The notes under the pieces are model-generated. The model had not been told where the DNA came from and searched no databases. It worked only from the letters and a program-made list of their open reading frames with translations. A stretch of DNA of 64,000 bases from Physcomitrium patens (Eukaryota; Streptophyta; Bryopsida; Funariales; Funariaceae). The translations under genes were made by a program, and so were the position numbers. Shown piece by piece: positions 12,201 through 23,975 of the stretch; position 1 is the stretch's first letter, and each line of letters begins with the position of its first letter. The DNA lies in NCBI RefSeq assembly GCF_000002425.4, contig NC_037261.1:2785426-2849425 (forward strand), written 5' to 3'.

Positions 12201-15200
12201 GGGAAGGTTAGTTCTGAGTTTTCATCAAGTGCAGAGCTCCTGGCGCAAATGTCCGGCAAGTCAGAAGTGGCAGCTGCAGGCAGTGCGCAACCCTCCGCCT
12301 CGCGAAGATCGCGGTCAAGGAGCCCAGTCAGGGTTCCCGATTCGCACCAAGTCTCGATGGGAACTAAGCAGAAGGGAGAGGATGCTTACATGACTATACC
12401 GGAGGCATCTTCTTTGATGCCACCCCTTAATGTGTCGAATCTGGACATGGCGCAGTCCAATTCAAGCACCACCTCTGTAGACGAAGTTTCGGGAAAAATA
12501 CACAGGGACGCATCTGCAGACAGTAGCAGTGCCAAGACCTCGAATTTATCTCAGCCTGGAATTCTCCATCAAGTTCTTCATTTGATAACTCCCTCAGAAC
12601 TGATGAACTTGGTAGCTGGGACAAAGAATTCTGAAGTCTATAACGCTCCGCTATCAATTCCTGATCAAGAACAGATTGGCGAGGATGGAAAGAAACTGCT
12701 ATCCAAGGGTAGTGGCAGCAGCGATGGGTTCGTTGGCGAGGATTCCAGCGTGGTTATGGAGAAGGAGGTAGTGGAATCTAATATCTTAGTTGTCCAAAAT
12801 GATATCAGTGGGAAGGAGGTTCTGTCATCCTCCTTGTTAGAGTCTCTAGAGACAACTCAAATTTTAGGAAATGATTACGTGGGCAAAGAGCACTCGGTAT
12901 CCCAGGTTGGCATAGACCTTTATGTAGGAGAGAACTCACAGGTAGAAGAGGGCGAAGTTTCACAAGATAAGGAGCGACTCTTGATTGACACGGAGGACGT
13001 AAACCACAGGCTGAGAGAGCTGAGTTTCAGAGATGGTAGCGGCGAGTTGCCTTTACTTCAGGTAGCAAATGTAAAGGGAAGGAAGAACAAGAACAAGACG
13101 AACGTGGGTGGTATTGGGTCTAGTTCTGCAATACCCTCTCAGGTGTCAAGTATGTTGGGGCCTGGATTAAAGCCAGAAGGTGAAACCAGCCACATTGTAG
13201 ATCCAGTTTCATCGTCAACGCCGATGGCAGCCGCAGCACCTTCCACTGCTCCTGCTGCCATCGACCCTGCTTTCCTGGCGCAAGTGGCTTCAATGCAAGA
13301 GTCACTGAACCAGGTATGCTTTTTGGATTGGTTGTTGAAGCGGGTTTTATTGACCTGGTTCATTGTACACCTGGTTGTTTCAAAGTCCTGCACCTGACGG
13401 TTTTGTAGCAGGCTCAGCAGTGAGGAAGAGTGTAAATGTTAACGTTGGTAAGTTGGCGTGGGCTTGTGACAGTTGGTGACCATGCAGAAAGAAATCCAGA
13501 AGCAGATGGCTGTGATGGTGGCTGTGCCTGTTCAGAAGGAGGGCAAGCGGATGGAAGGTACGCTCTTCTTTGTTGTGGAAAAGGATATTTTGGAACGTGC
13601 GTCTTTTTCGGAGGGTCACCTATTTATTTGCTTATTTATTGCGATCGGAGAGTAATACGTAGTTGTTCGTGTGGATGGATTCCGATGCCTAATTAATCAC
13701 CAACTTGCAGTGTTAGGTGTTGTATTACATTTGTGGTGTCGAAGTGCCTAATTAGGCAAGCCTTGTACTTGTGGCTAAATGCAATTTGCAGCCGTAGTTA
13801 GTTACGGGTGCATTGGGAATTATTGTTTTTTGTGAACACGCGAACGTTGGATGCTGTTTTCAGTTGCGCTAGGGCAGCGGATGGAGAAGATGTTAAAAGC
13901 ACATGTCGACGCCATGTGGGCACGGTTAGCGGAAGAGAATGTACGGAGAGAGAAGCAAGAGCGTGAGAGAGTGCAGCAGGTGACGATGATGTTAACAAAT
14001 TTTGTGAGCAAAGATATGCCGGTTGCTTTGGAACGCGGATTCAAGAAGGAATTTGCTGCGATTGGTCCAGTGGTGGCACAGGCGGTTCTTCCTCCTCTGC
14101 ATAAAGCGGTTGCGGCAATTGTGGCCGAGTCCTTTCAGGTGGCTGTGATTGAAACTTGATCGCAGGGCATAGTTCTTGTGATTTATGTGTATTTTGAACT
14201 ATTACTATTACTATCTAAGCTTCCTCATGTTGTGTTGTGAACGCGCACTTGCGACGGGTTTCGAAACGGTCCGATTACAGTTGTAGGGCAATGTTATTTG
14301 TGTGCAAGAAATGATGCAGCTGGGATAGTTTTTAGTCACGGTTGACGTTGAGTTATGCTACACGGTCTAAGTGAAGGTTTGGGTGGTGGGAATCGTGCAT
14401 TATAGGGTTCTGCAGAGAAAATGTTACCACACCTGGAGAAATCGGTAGGCGCGAAGTTGGAGGGAACAGTGACCCGGCAGATACAGACCCTGTTTCAAAC
14501 GATTGGTCGACAAGTCTTGCAGGTGATTAGAGAAGCGTGTATAGAGAGACAGCAGCCCGTCGGCATGATTGTGTTGTGTTTGTACCATTAATGAGTTTGA
14601 TGTGGTATGGCAACGTTTGGGCGGGGTTTATGTGTTTTTGCAGGATGCGTTACGAACGTGCTTTGAAAGTACTGTTCTTCCATCTTTCGAGCGGACATGT
14701 CAAACCATGTTTGATCAAGTGGAGTCATCGTTCCAGCATGGCATGTCTGAATACACTCAGCATGCTCAGGAGCAGCTTCTGTCGTCTCATTCTGACCTCG
14801 CTTCCACATTGAAGGTTTGCCTGGTTCTTGACGCTGGAAGTGCTATTGGAGTTTATGTTTGGGCAATTTGTATGGAGATTAAATGTTTTCAATCGCATGC
14901 AGCGCAATGACGGTTGGAGGCTTATGAGCGGGCTTCGTTTGATGTACTGTGCAGGACACTGTGGCATCGGCTAACAGACTCGCGGACTCGTTGAAGGGAG
15001 AATTAGCAGATGGCCAGAAGAAACTTATGATTCTTGCAGAGAACGCGAGTGCAAATGCAGCCCGCGCTCAGCCTGCCAACAATCAGATCAATGGCGGGCT
15101 TCCTGACAAGGTCCGTGACCATGCATGCGTTGAACCCTAGCGAGAATTGACCTGGGTGATAAAATTGTGTGTGTTGTGTTTGGTGGGAATTTTTCTTTCT

Positions 15201-15833
15201 AACATGTTTACTTCGTTTTGTTTTAGGTGCTTTCTGTGCAGCACCTGGAAGAGACGTTGGATCCTACGATCGAACTCATCAGACTTTTGAAGGAGGGCAA
15301 GCTCGAAGAAGCATTCAACAAGGCTCTGTCTTTGAGCGACGTAGCAGTTGTTTCGTGGCTGTGTATGCAGGTATGGCTTAGTTTGCGTTTAAATGGTGTG
15401 TAGGATTGTGGTTGGTCGGTAGGTGTTATGAAGTGAGATCTCAGAGAACATATGACTGGATGCGAAGAGACTGATGTGTGCGAGTGATCTGCCATTGTGG
15501 CAGTTGAATGAGGCTCATCTTTTCAGCACAGTCCCACTACCGTTGAGTCAAGGAGTACTGCTGTCATTAGTTCAGCAGCTGGGTTGCGATTTGGACAAAG
15601 ACACAACTCGGAAGCTGTCTTGGATCCGGGAGGCAGCACTGGCGCTGAACCCCGATGATCCGTTGCTGGCTCCCCATATGCGACCCTTTCTACATCAGCT
15701 TCACCAGAACTTGCTCCGACAAATGGAGCAGACGACGGTTTCAGGAGACCAGACGACGGTTCCAGGAGAGCAGTCGAATTTGAGACTTGTTATCCACGTT
15801 GTCCGGTCTTTGTTGACATCTTGCAAACAATGA
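8900..15833 (+). CDS. EDC4: Enhancer of mRNA-decapping protein 4 (VARICOSE-like), complete gene
   Basis: Thirteen coding exons in one consistent frame: 8900-9850, 9977-10026, 10336-10495, 10735-10962, 11132-11260, 11451-13313, 13488-13557, 13864-14138, 14418-14522, 14644-14814, 14955-15110, 15227-15370, 15504-15833; total 1,543 aa. The product is the scaffold of the P-body decapping complex with DCP1 and DCP2. Residues 1-230 are Pro/Ser/Gln-rich, with 14 consecutive Gln at 100-113. A WD40-type region spans about 240-620 ([49 protein letters not shown]). A long Ser-rich linker follows to about 1,110, then a coiled-coil stretch ([35 protein letters not shown]) and the helical C-terminal domain ([15 protein letters not shown]). 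The exon 6 acceptor is AG at 11449-11450. Exon 3 ends at a GC donor. The exon 9 acceptor (AG at 14416-14417) was chosen to keep frame. The Arabidopsis protein is somewhat shorter; most extra length is in the low-complexity parts. Confidence 0.93.
9196..9239 (+). repeat. CAG/CAA trinucleotide repeat encoding poly-Gln
   Basis: Fourteen glutamine codons in EDC4 exon 1, mostly CAG with four CAA interruptions. Such interruptions usually stabilise length. Confidence 0.9.
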
Positions 15834-17560
15834 GGTAGATGCTGACGCATTCTTGCAGCAGCAGAAGAGAGGGGGAGGGCTGATCCCATTAGGAAGATCC
15901 ACAAGGGCTGATCAAAAAGACGCAGGACTAGATGCCCACGCCTTGGGAGCTGTCTGGTTCGTTTTCGGTGTGCATGAGAATCTCCCAGAGCATTAGAGTT
16001 GGTCATGAGTGTTAATATGGAATGGTGGTGGAAGTTGGGGGGGGGGGTTGCTACGGTTTGTGTGGCTACTGAGGGGTTTGATGTGGAGAAAGTGGAGAAA
16101 TGGTCAATACATGAGTTTCTGAAGTTGAATCCTTCCAAACTGTTGCGAAGGTTCGTCAAGAGGTGACAATGGGGAGAACTGTACAGAAATATGGGCTGCG
16201 TTTTGTACAGTCCAGGCTATAGTTGTATGAGATATGAAAGTTAGGCAACAGCCGATCTATTTTCTCTTTAGGCCGTTATCTGTGTGACTAGGTGATCATC
16301 GTTAGATACAGCAGTATCCTTGCCTTTGAGCAGATTTCAAGGGGGCGAATCTTGTCCCAGAGGGTCTTCACTGGTGTTGTAAATCAACGAGGTAAGAAGT
16401 TACATGCGCTAGTTGACATTGCTGGGTGTTGACCTGGTTTGCGACTGTCGATACTTTAGATATAAGTGCAGGAAGTACAGGATGTGCCCATGTGAAGGCG
16501 CCGAGGACTTTGTGGGGCTGAGTGTTATTTGTATAGTGCGACTGGTGGTGGAAAGCCAGGCAGAATTCAGCACACAAGTCCTGTTTTTCTGGTTGGGGTC
16601 AGCTGAAGGTTGTTGCTCCAAAGCTTTTGTTCGATGAACGTGGAGGATGATATGAAGTGCGTTTCAATGTAAGGATGACCCAGATGTTTGCGTCTTCCGT
16701 GATAGAAGATGACGCCGATCTATGTTTTCTGCGGTCTAGAAATTGACGTGGATTGATATATTAGTGCTTCAGCACATGGCGCGCTCAAGTTTTCGATACC
16801 ATTTTTACTTTATGCCTGGTCATCATTGTAGTTTGCTTCTCCTTTTTAATGCACTCAAGGCGAAGTGTGGTGTAATTGCCGTCCACAGTAATCGAGTTTA
16901 CACACAACAATGATAATTATAGTCTACATCTGTGGGAGATGGATTTGATGTGGGAGTTTTCTTTTGGATGGTTGTGTTATTTGTGCATAAACCTCTACTC
17001 TAGCTTTGTCAGGAACAGTCAGATCCTCCACAAGCGAACTGACTTTTCTACCACCATGTGAACTCTATAGCATGAAACTGTTCTCGGCATTTAGAAGCAT
17101 GAAAGAGTACAGAAAAAATAGCAACCGATTTTGTTGTAGGCTCAAATCATAGCCAGCATGCCCATGATCGACAAGGGGCTTGTTCATCTCGCAAGTTACA
17201 GTCTTGTCCGGCATGTCCAGAGGAGAGCCTGCACCAGCAAAGACCACTTACTAGTTGCAGGTTATGGCCAACATTGAACTTTCTTCAGTGGCATCCGAAT
17301 GCTAGCATGAGTACATACCCTTAATATTTGTCCAAATTGTGCCTTAGACAATTGAAGAGGGTTGTTAGATCTAGGCATGCGGGCTGAGCAGCGATGACCT
17401 TGGGTGTCAAAATAATGTGGGAAAATCAAGTTTAGTTTGCTGAGTTGGTTGGGTTAAGGCTCTTGTCATCGTAATTAGGTAGAACAGCTTAAGTCGACTA
17501 ATCCTAGTAAAGGTTGACTTGTCTTAAATATAAGGCGAAGGAAGGATCCAATAGTTTCAG
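15834..17560 (+). other. EDC4 3' UTR and downstream moderate-GC flank
   Basis: About 1.7 kb of gene-like composition without a recognisable protein. The first several hundred bases are probably the EDC4 3' UTR. The short open frames in the rest match no family I know and lack a convincing exon structure. It ends where AT-rich sequence with a (TA)n run (about 17,671-17,697) begins. Confidence 0.45.
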
Positions 17561-17898
17561 GGTAAATGTGAGTGATGCAAAGGAACACAAAATTGATACA
17601 AAATCAAAGGATATCTTAAATTTATAATATGTAGAACCTAATATTAGAAAAATATATAACATGATAAATGAATATATATATATATATATATATATAATGA
17701 ATATATTACAAATGTTGCATTTTAAAAAACCAACAGAAAAGATTTACACAACACATGCAAAATATAGGATGGAAAGAAATATGATTTTGAGCTAGGCCCA
17801 TTGTGTGATTGAAGGTGAATCTAAGGTAGGCTTTTCAAGTTTTAGGGTTATATTCAATTTGTGAAAAGCTTAACCTTTCTTGTGATTGAAAGGGATAT

Positions 17899-18162
17899 TG
17901 TTGAGAATGTCTTAGAGAGATACAAGAGTAGCTAGAAGTAATGTGCACACATACACAAAACACACACACATACACACACAAAGTATATAGAAGGAGAGAG
18001 AGCTTCTAAACAAAACTATGTATTGATGTGGTTGTCTCACTTATATACAAAGAAAAAGAGAGAAAAACAATTTCTCCCTACTACATTCTAAATACTATAG
18101 CTACGATATTTATTGTAACTATAGTGAATGTTATGGAATGCATTGGCTACATTTAATGCTCA
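17899..18162 (-). repeat. 3' LTR of the copia element
   Basis: On the minus strand the repeat begins TGAGCATT and ends CTCAACA, giving the canonical TG...CA ends. The portion at 17998-18162 aligns along its length with 23503-23672, with scattered substitutions (by eye about four bases in five are the same). It also contains a CACACA-rich patch. Confidence 0.8.
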
Positions 18163-18372
18163 ATACTCCTCCTTACTTGTCATAATATTTATATAACATA
18201 AAATTTGTATAGAATTATAATATATATTATTTTGTAATCTCACATGATCAACAGCTGCTCTTTCATTAAAACCTTATCTAAGAAAATCTTATTGTATTCA
18301 AGGACAAAAACCATAGATAAAAAAAAAAAAAAAGAGTACAACCTCATTTTTCTTAATTATGTAAAAAATTCA

Positions 18373-18630
18373 TTAACTTTCTTGCTCAAGAAAAGCAAGT
18401 CCCCACATGCTAATGTCATAAGTAAGTTGGCGATGGTTGTAAAAAGGGAGAGCTTTGGTGAAGAAATCAACAAGGTTATTTATAGATTCAATTTTCTTGA
18501 TCTTAAGTACTTTATTAATAATCAAATCATGGATGTAACTAAAATATTTTGGATCAATATGCTTTGTCTTGTAACCTTTAATGAAACCAACTTGCATTTG
18601 TGCAACAAAAGCACTATTATCTTCATGCAA
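18373..18630 (-). pseudogene. Copia RNase H C-terminal fragment
   Basis: The translated minus strand shows the copia pol C-terminal signature: KTKHIDPKYFSYIHDL, then NNLVDFFTKALP, corresponding to the family's RTKHIDI..HF.R and LAD.FTKAL motifs. It lies just inside the 3' LTR, as expected. Confidence 0.88.
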
Positions 18631-19474
18631 AATAACTAGAGAATCATCATAGGAAAGTCTACTCGTTGTCTAAATGAATTTATTAATTGATCGTAATTAA
18701 ATACATTCTCGAGATGCTTCATGTAAGGCAATAATTTTTGCATGGTTGGATGAAGTTGCAATTATAGTTTGCTTCACTAATTTTTATAATATTTCAACTC
18801 CATGTCTTAAGAATACATATCCTATGTGAGATTTAGCTGTTGCAATATTAGATTTATATCTTGTCTCACAATATCTATTTAATTTTGAATCTATAGATCA
18901 TGTGTAATATATTTCTAAGTCTTTAGTACCTGTTAAATAATGAAATAAGTATTTGATTCCATTCTAATGTCATAGTATTGGACGTGCACTATGTCTTGTA
19001 AGAATACTCACTAAAAATGCAATATCTGATCTTGTAGATGTGACTAAATATAAAAGTGCTCTAATTACTGCAAGGTATGGATACTAATCTCTCAATCTTT
19101 TCTCTTCTCTCTAGCATGGATGGTATATATCATCACCATCATAACCATGTCCAATCATTGGTGTTGACAATAGATAAGCATTAATCATATTCAATCTCTG
19201 TAAGATTTGTTTAATATATGTTAATTAGTAGAAAAAAATGCTACCATCTATAAAATGCTTAATTTGAAGACTAATACAAAAAGTTATTTTTTCTAGAATT
19301 TTTATGTCAAATTCATAGATAAGTAAGTTAGTAGCTATAAAGCATATAGATCTAATATCCACTAGATTAAGATCATCAACATATATAACAATAATCACAA
19401 AACTAATTTTATCTAATTTGATAAAAAAAAAAGATTAATGGGTCACTTACAAACTTATTTGTAATTAAATAATC

Positions 19475-19933
19475 TCAATTATATTGATACCACATGCATC
19501 TAGATTGTTTTAGAGCATATAGGGCCTTGTGTAATTTAATACCACAATATCGTCCTAGAGTAGATACATTTGGAGTTTCTGTGTATAAACCACGTAGAAC
19601 TTTTATATAAATATCTACATCAAGAGAATCATATAGATATGTAGTTATCACATCCATGAGATGCATCTCAAGAGTGGCATGGACTACTATTCCAATAATA
19701 TATGAGAATGTAATTGAACCTATGACTAGAGAATATGTAGATTCATAATCAATGCCAAATTGTTTGATAAATCCTTGGGCAATAAGACAAGCTTTATAAC
19801 AAGTTATTTCAGCTTTAGTATCTTGCTTACATATTAATACCATCTTATATCTTGTAGGGTGATATGTAAGTATCCACAATTGGATCAAAGATTTTTTTCT
19901 TACACAAAGAGATATACTCCTTCTTGATGGCAT
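19475..19933 (-). pseudogene. Copia reverse transcriptase fragment
   Basis: The minus-strand translation contains YKACLIAQGFIKQFGIDYES, HLMDVITTYLYDSLDVDIY and LHKALYALKQS. These match the copia RT motifs YKARLVAKGF.Q..GIDY..TF, MDV..AFL.G.L and L.KSLYGLKQ.. The YVDD catalytic motif should lie further left on the minus strand (toward 19,350-19,400), where degraded ATATATGTTGATGATC-like sequence is visible, but the frame is broken. Confidence 0.9.
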
Positions 19934-20911
19934 TTTTTCATTTTAACAAGTCAGAGCGACGCATTGCTTCCTCAATGGTTTGAGGTTCAAGATTCTCTTC
20001 TTCATAAGAAAGAACTTCTACAATCATGCATATAAATGATTCATCTATTGTAATAGATGGACTATGCCAAATGTCATTTGTAGCACAATATAGAATAAAT
20101 AATTTTGTACTCAACTTGATTTTTTTCTTCTTAATATCAAGATTTTCTATTGCATGAGGTAAAGATATAAATTACATGGACATATCATCATTAATTGATG
20201 GTCCCATAGATTTAGTAGGAATTTCTACAGAAATAATACTAGAATCAGCGCATGTTATAGGTTTCTTTTTATATGGTTGCTTAGGTGGTCCATGAGTCTT
20301 TGTAGTTTTTAATGTTATAACTTTAGGCATATTAATTAGTAGTATTGTAATTTGAGTAGGTACATTTTGAGCCTCATTAATAGAAACTCTTGTAATCTAA
20401 GGCATATTATTAAAGCCATCAAGTGTTTGATTTGCAATCTATTTTAGATACAAAATCTTGACAACTTCAGTTTCAGCTAAAGATGTTCTAGGATTAGGAT
20501 TCATTTTAAATTTTTCTTGTGCTTCAAATAGAAGTATTATATTTCTTTTTTGATTAGATACTCCTCCTCAAGAGATAAGAATACATTCTCTTCAAAATGA
20601 CAATTTTGAAAATATGCACATAATAATGTGCTAGTTAATGGATTAAAAATACAAATAATACTTGGAGAATCAAAATCAACATATATGTCGTCTTATAGAT
20701 GAGCTTCAATGGTATGCCTTTGATATTCTAGTACTAGAACCTAAGCACAGCAATCAAATATATGTAGATGAGATATATTAAGGAAAGGACCTAAAATGAG
20801 TTCTTATCATGTAATAATTTCAAGAGAAGAGGGACAAAGGCATATTAATGTTATAGCATGCAAAACTGCATGATTCCACATAAATGCAGGTAAATTTGTT
20901 TAAAAGAGTGG

Positions 20912-21442
20912 TCAAGTAATGAGTTGTATATGCTTTATAAATGACTTTGTAAGTCCATTTTGAGCATGTTCATATAGAATATAATATGTCAATTCAATCT
21001 TTGTTGCAATACAATAGTCTTTACAAGACTTTAATACAAATTCTTTTGCATTGTTCATATGCAATGTTTTGATAGTATAATTAGGAAAATATGCCCAAAA
21101 ATGAATAAGCATAGATATTAGATTGGCAAACATCATGTTTTTTATCAATAATAATGAAACATGTGATTGTATTCCTGATGCATCAATAAGGATCAAAAAA
21201 TAATAAAATGGTCCAAATATTGGATTAATAGGACTACAAATATCACTATGCAATCTTTCAAGCATTGGTGGTAATTCTTGTGGGAGTTCCCAAATTGAAG
21301 ACCAAGCAATCATCATACCTTGTACACATGAACAACATAATTCTACAAAATCTATATTTACAAGTTTTAAATTATGCCCAATTATATATAGAATTATCTT
21401 TTGAAATAATATGGATCTTGGATGTGTCAATGTCCATGCCAA
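20912..21442 (-). pseudogene. Copia integrase core fragment
   Basis: The minus-strand translation shows LERLHSDICSPI with the first catalytic Asp, YYFLILIDASG, and LTYYILYEHAQNGLTK, the degraded equivalent of the family's H.D.CGP, YFLTFIDDYSR and Y.PQQNG..ER motifs. The segment around the second catalytic Asp reads HMNNAKEF instead of a D-x-G-x-E type motif. It would be inactive. Confidence 0.88.
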
Positions 21443-22260
21443 AAAAAAACGTGACTCTCTGTGATATATGATGCAAAATTAAATATAATGAAAAGTTGGA
21501 TTATAATTTGATATAAACTATTTATCATAGTAAAGGCTTTTTCAACAACTTTATGATTTTGTGCAAGAATCAAAACCTCTTGCATATCTAGAATGGTGGT
21601 TGAGAGGTTATAACCATTGGCATGTATATCTTTGTAGCTGATCAGACTACAAAATGCTAAGAGCACAAATATTACATATTTATATTTTATGATGGAGCCT
21701 ACAAGCAATAATACCATTGTTGCTCCTTCTTGGAAATGAAATGTATTTGCTCCAGCCATGGTCATCAAATTTCTAGTTTGCCAAGTTAAAGATTTTTTAG
21801 TAAAAAATTGTCTATCCTACAGGATAATATGTGTTGTTGCAAAATCAATGAGTACATCATTTGATTCATTATTAGAGGTTTTGTCATTCATATAAACCTC
21901 TAAATCATCAATACAAATTAAGTCCTTTGATGTATCTATGATATGAACTTCACGAGCTTCAGTTCAAATTTTCTTATTTTTTTAGAAAAATTTAATAAAG
22001 TATTTTGAAGTACAGCATACATGTACTAAATATCAAATCATACCATATTTATGGCAAAAATGTATCTCTAATTTTTGTTTTCTATTATAATTAATAATAA
22101 AACATTTATTCTTTCCATATGAGTGAAAATAGTCACAACCATGATTAACTTGGTGCTTATGAGTACCTTTTCTATATTTGTATAATTCTTTCTTAGACTT
22201 TGAAATATTAAGTGCATAAAATTTTAGAATTTCAGTTCCAATAGGATGAGCTTCCATATT
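21427..22260 (-). pseudogene. Copia gag zinc knuckle, protease and pre-integrase fragments
   Basis: Read on the minus strand, the stretch first shows a decayed CCHC knuckle (FCHKYGMI, continuing into VHVCCTSKY) at about 22,060-21,990. A retroviral-type protease start (LIDFATTHIIL) lies near 21,850, followed by a segment with MAGANTFHFQEGAT and ending in FFWHGH, which corresponds to the LWH.RLGH pre-integrase motif. Several stops and frame changes break it. Confidence 0.75.
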
Positions 22261-22658
22261 ATGTAAAAGTAGTTTATTCTATTTCTTCATAAGAAATAGA
22301 TAAGACATGAGATCAAGATGACTTTGAAATTTCATGTTTTTATATTGTTGTGCAAGCTTAACAGATATAGGAGGAAATATAGAGAGAATTTTTTCAATCA
22401 TTTCTTCTTTAGAGATGCTTTGTTCATACAACTGTAGTTGTCAGTCAATATAATATATTTCATTGTTGAAAGCATTTAAATTTTGAAAATCCAAGACACG
22501 TAAATGTATCCAATCATGACATCACATAGAAGGAAAATGGTCTTTTGATGATCAAACCTATATTTAAGATTCTTCCAAAGCTTGGTTAGATCTCCCATTT
22601 CCAAATATTGATATTATAATATAAATAGAAGATGACAATGAAGGAGAAGAAGTACTTT

Positions 22659-22853
22659 TCAACAAATAGTAATAGGAATAAAAGTACTTACTATAAGAGA
22701 TTCTTCAAATAAAATTACATCCAAGAATTGTTCTATAAATAAATTTATTTTTGCCATTTTTATCCATAATAGATAATTATTTCCATCAACATCCAATAGT
22801 GGAAATAAAAAAGCTTGAAAATATTGGGATATAGTGGTGATAGTTGGAAACAT
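22659..22853 (-). pseudogene. Copia gag N-terminal fragment
   Basis: The minus-strand translation has LDVDGNNYLLWIKMAKINL, like the L.G.NY..W...M...L motif at the start of plant copia gag proteins. It sits between the 5' LTR and the zinc-knuckle segment, in the expected order. Confidence 0.7.
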
Positions 22854-23014
22854 AGTAGAGGCAATTGAGGATGTTGAAGCACTTATTATAAATAAATCTA
22901 TTAAAAAAATATAAGATCAAGTGAAAAAAGTTGAATAAAATTCACCTTAAAATGTAAAGTCAAATAAAATAACAAAGCTGAATTTGAAATCAAAAATATT
23001 AAAAAATTTAAGAA

Positions 23015-23015
23015 G

Positions 23016-23061
<46 letters not shown>
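23015..23061. repeat. (TA)n microsatellite inside the copia 5' region
   Basis: Long TA run with one TACATA interruption, between the 5' LTR and gag on the minus strand. Confidence 0.93.
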
Positions 23062-23063
<2 letters not shown>

Positions 23064-23383
23064 TACAAAAATAAAGATTTGCAATGGACTACAACGGATA
23101 GTGACAACAATAGCAGACAGTGATGGTAGATAATGATAAAAAACAACGAGAATGACAGCTGAGAATGATGGCAACAGTGACTACGGACTACAATTTGGTG
23201 GTAGGGTTGTGAAGATAGGCAAAAGTAGCAATAGTTGGTAGGACGCAACTAGCAAGACGTAGTAAGTTACAAGCAAGCAAGGTCATACAATGTAAGAAAA
23301 AAAAATAAGAAGAAGGTATAGGACAAGTTGTACACAAGTTTTTAAGAACCAAGAGTAGTACATAGAAACAGTTTTGGTAATAA

Positions 23384-23672
23384 TGAGTTGAGAATATTTT
23401 AAAGAGACATAAGAGTAGCTAAAAATAATATGCACACATATACAAAAATACATACATACACACACACATACATACATAGAAGAGAGAGTATACAGAAGGA
23501 AAGTGAGCTTCTAAACAAAACTATATATTGATGTGATTGTTTTACTTGTATATAAAGAAAAAGAGAGAAGATAAATAGTTTCTCTCCACTATATTTTAAA
23601 CATTATAGCTATAGTATTTATTGTAACTACAATAAAAGTTATAGAGAGTGTCAACTATATTTAATATTCTCG
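23384..23672 (-). repeat. 5' LTR of the copia element
   Basis: Direct repeat of the left LTR. The block around 23503-23672 matches 17998-18162 closely, and TTGAGAAT near 23388 matches 17901. Ends are degraded, so the boundaries are good to perhaps 5 bp. Confidence 0.75.
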
Positions 23673-23809
23673 ATACATATCAAAGAGATTTTCTAAATTT
23701 GAGTACTAATAAAAACCTAGTCATAGATTAACAAATAGTAACAAGCTAAAACCTTAATTTAGATCCAATCCTAATCCACACCAACCCTAATATTTATAAC
23801 TTGTGTGAA

Positions 23810-23975
23810 TGAGAAGCATAAGTCATATCTAGAAAAAATATCATATATATTCCTCAAGTATGCTATAATATCAAGAATATCCATGTATTCTTGATAATAG
23901 CAAATATATTCCTCAAATTTGTAGTAATAGAAAATGTACCTTAATTGATGATAAGTTATCACCAACATTTATTGT
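23810..23975 (-). repeat. Inverted repeat arm A (about 165 bp)
   Basis: The reverse complement of this stretch begins GTTGGTGATAACTTATCATC and resembles 24,780-24,940 on the plus strand, with shared words such as GGTGATAACTTATCA, GGATATTC and AATATATTTGCTATTAT-like blocks. It may be a solo LTR or terminal repeat of another element. Confidence 0.7.

Larger units (their letters stand above)
17899..23672 (-). mobile_element. Degenerate Ty1/copia LTR retrotransposon
   Basis: An element of about 5.8 kb reading on the minus strand, with similar direct repeats at both ends (17899-18162 and about 23384-23672) and the copia order gag, protease, integrase, reverse transcriptase, RNase H between them. 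Every coding block is interrupted by stops and frameshifts, so the element is not autonomous. A purine-rich tract (minus strand AAGGAGGAGTAT, at about 18163-18174) sits directly before the 3' LTR, as a polypurine tract should. A clear tRNA-Met primer site was not found next to the 5' LTR, and no convincing target-site duplication was seen. Both fit an old insertion. Confidence 0.9.
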
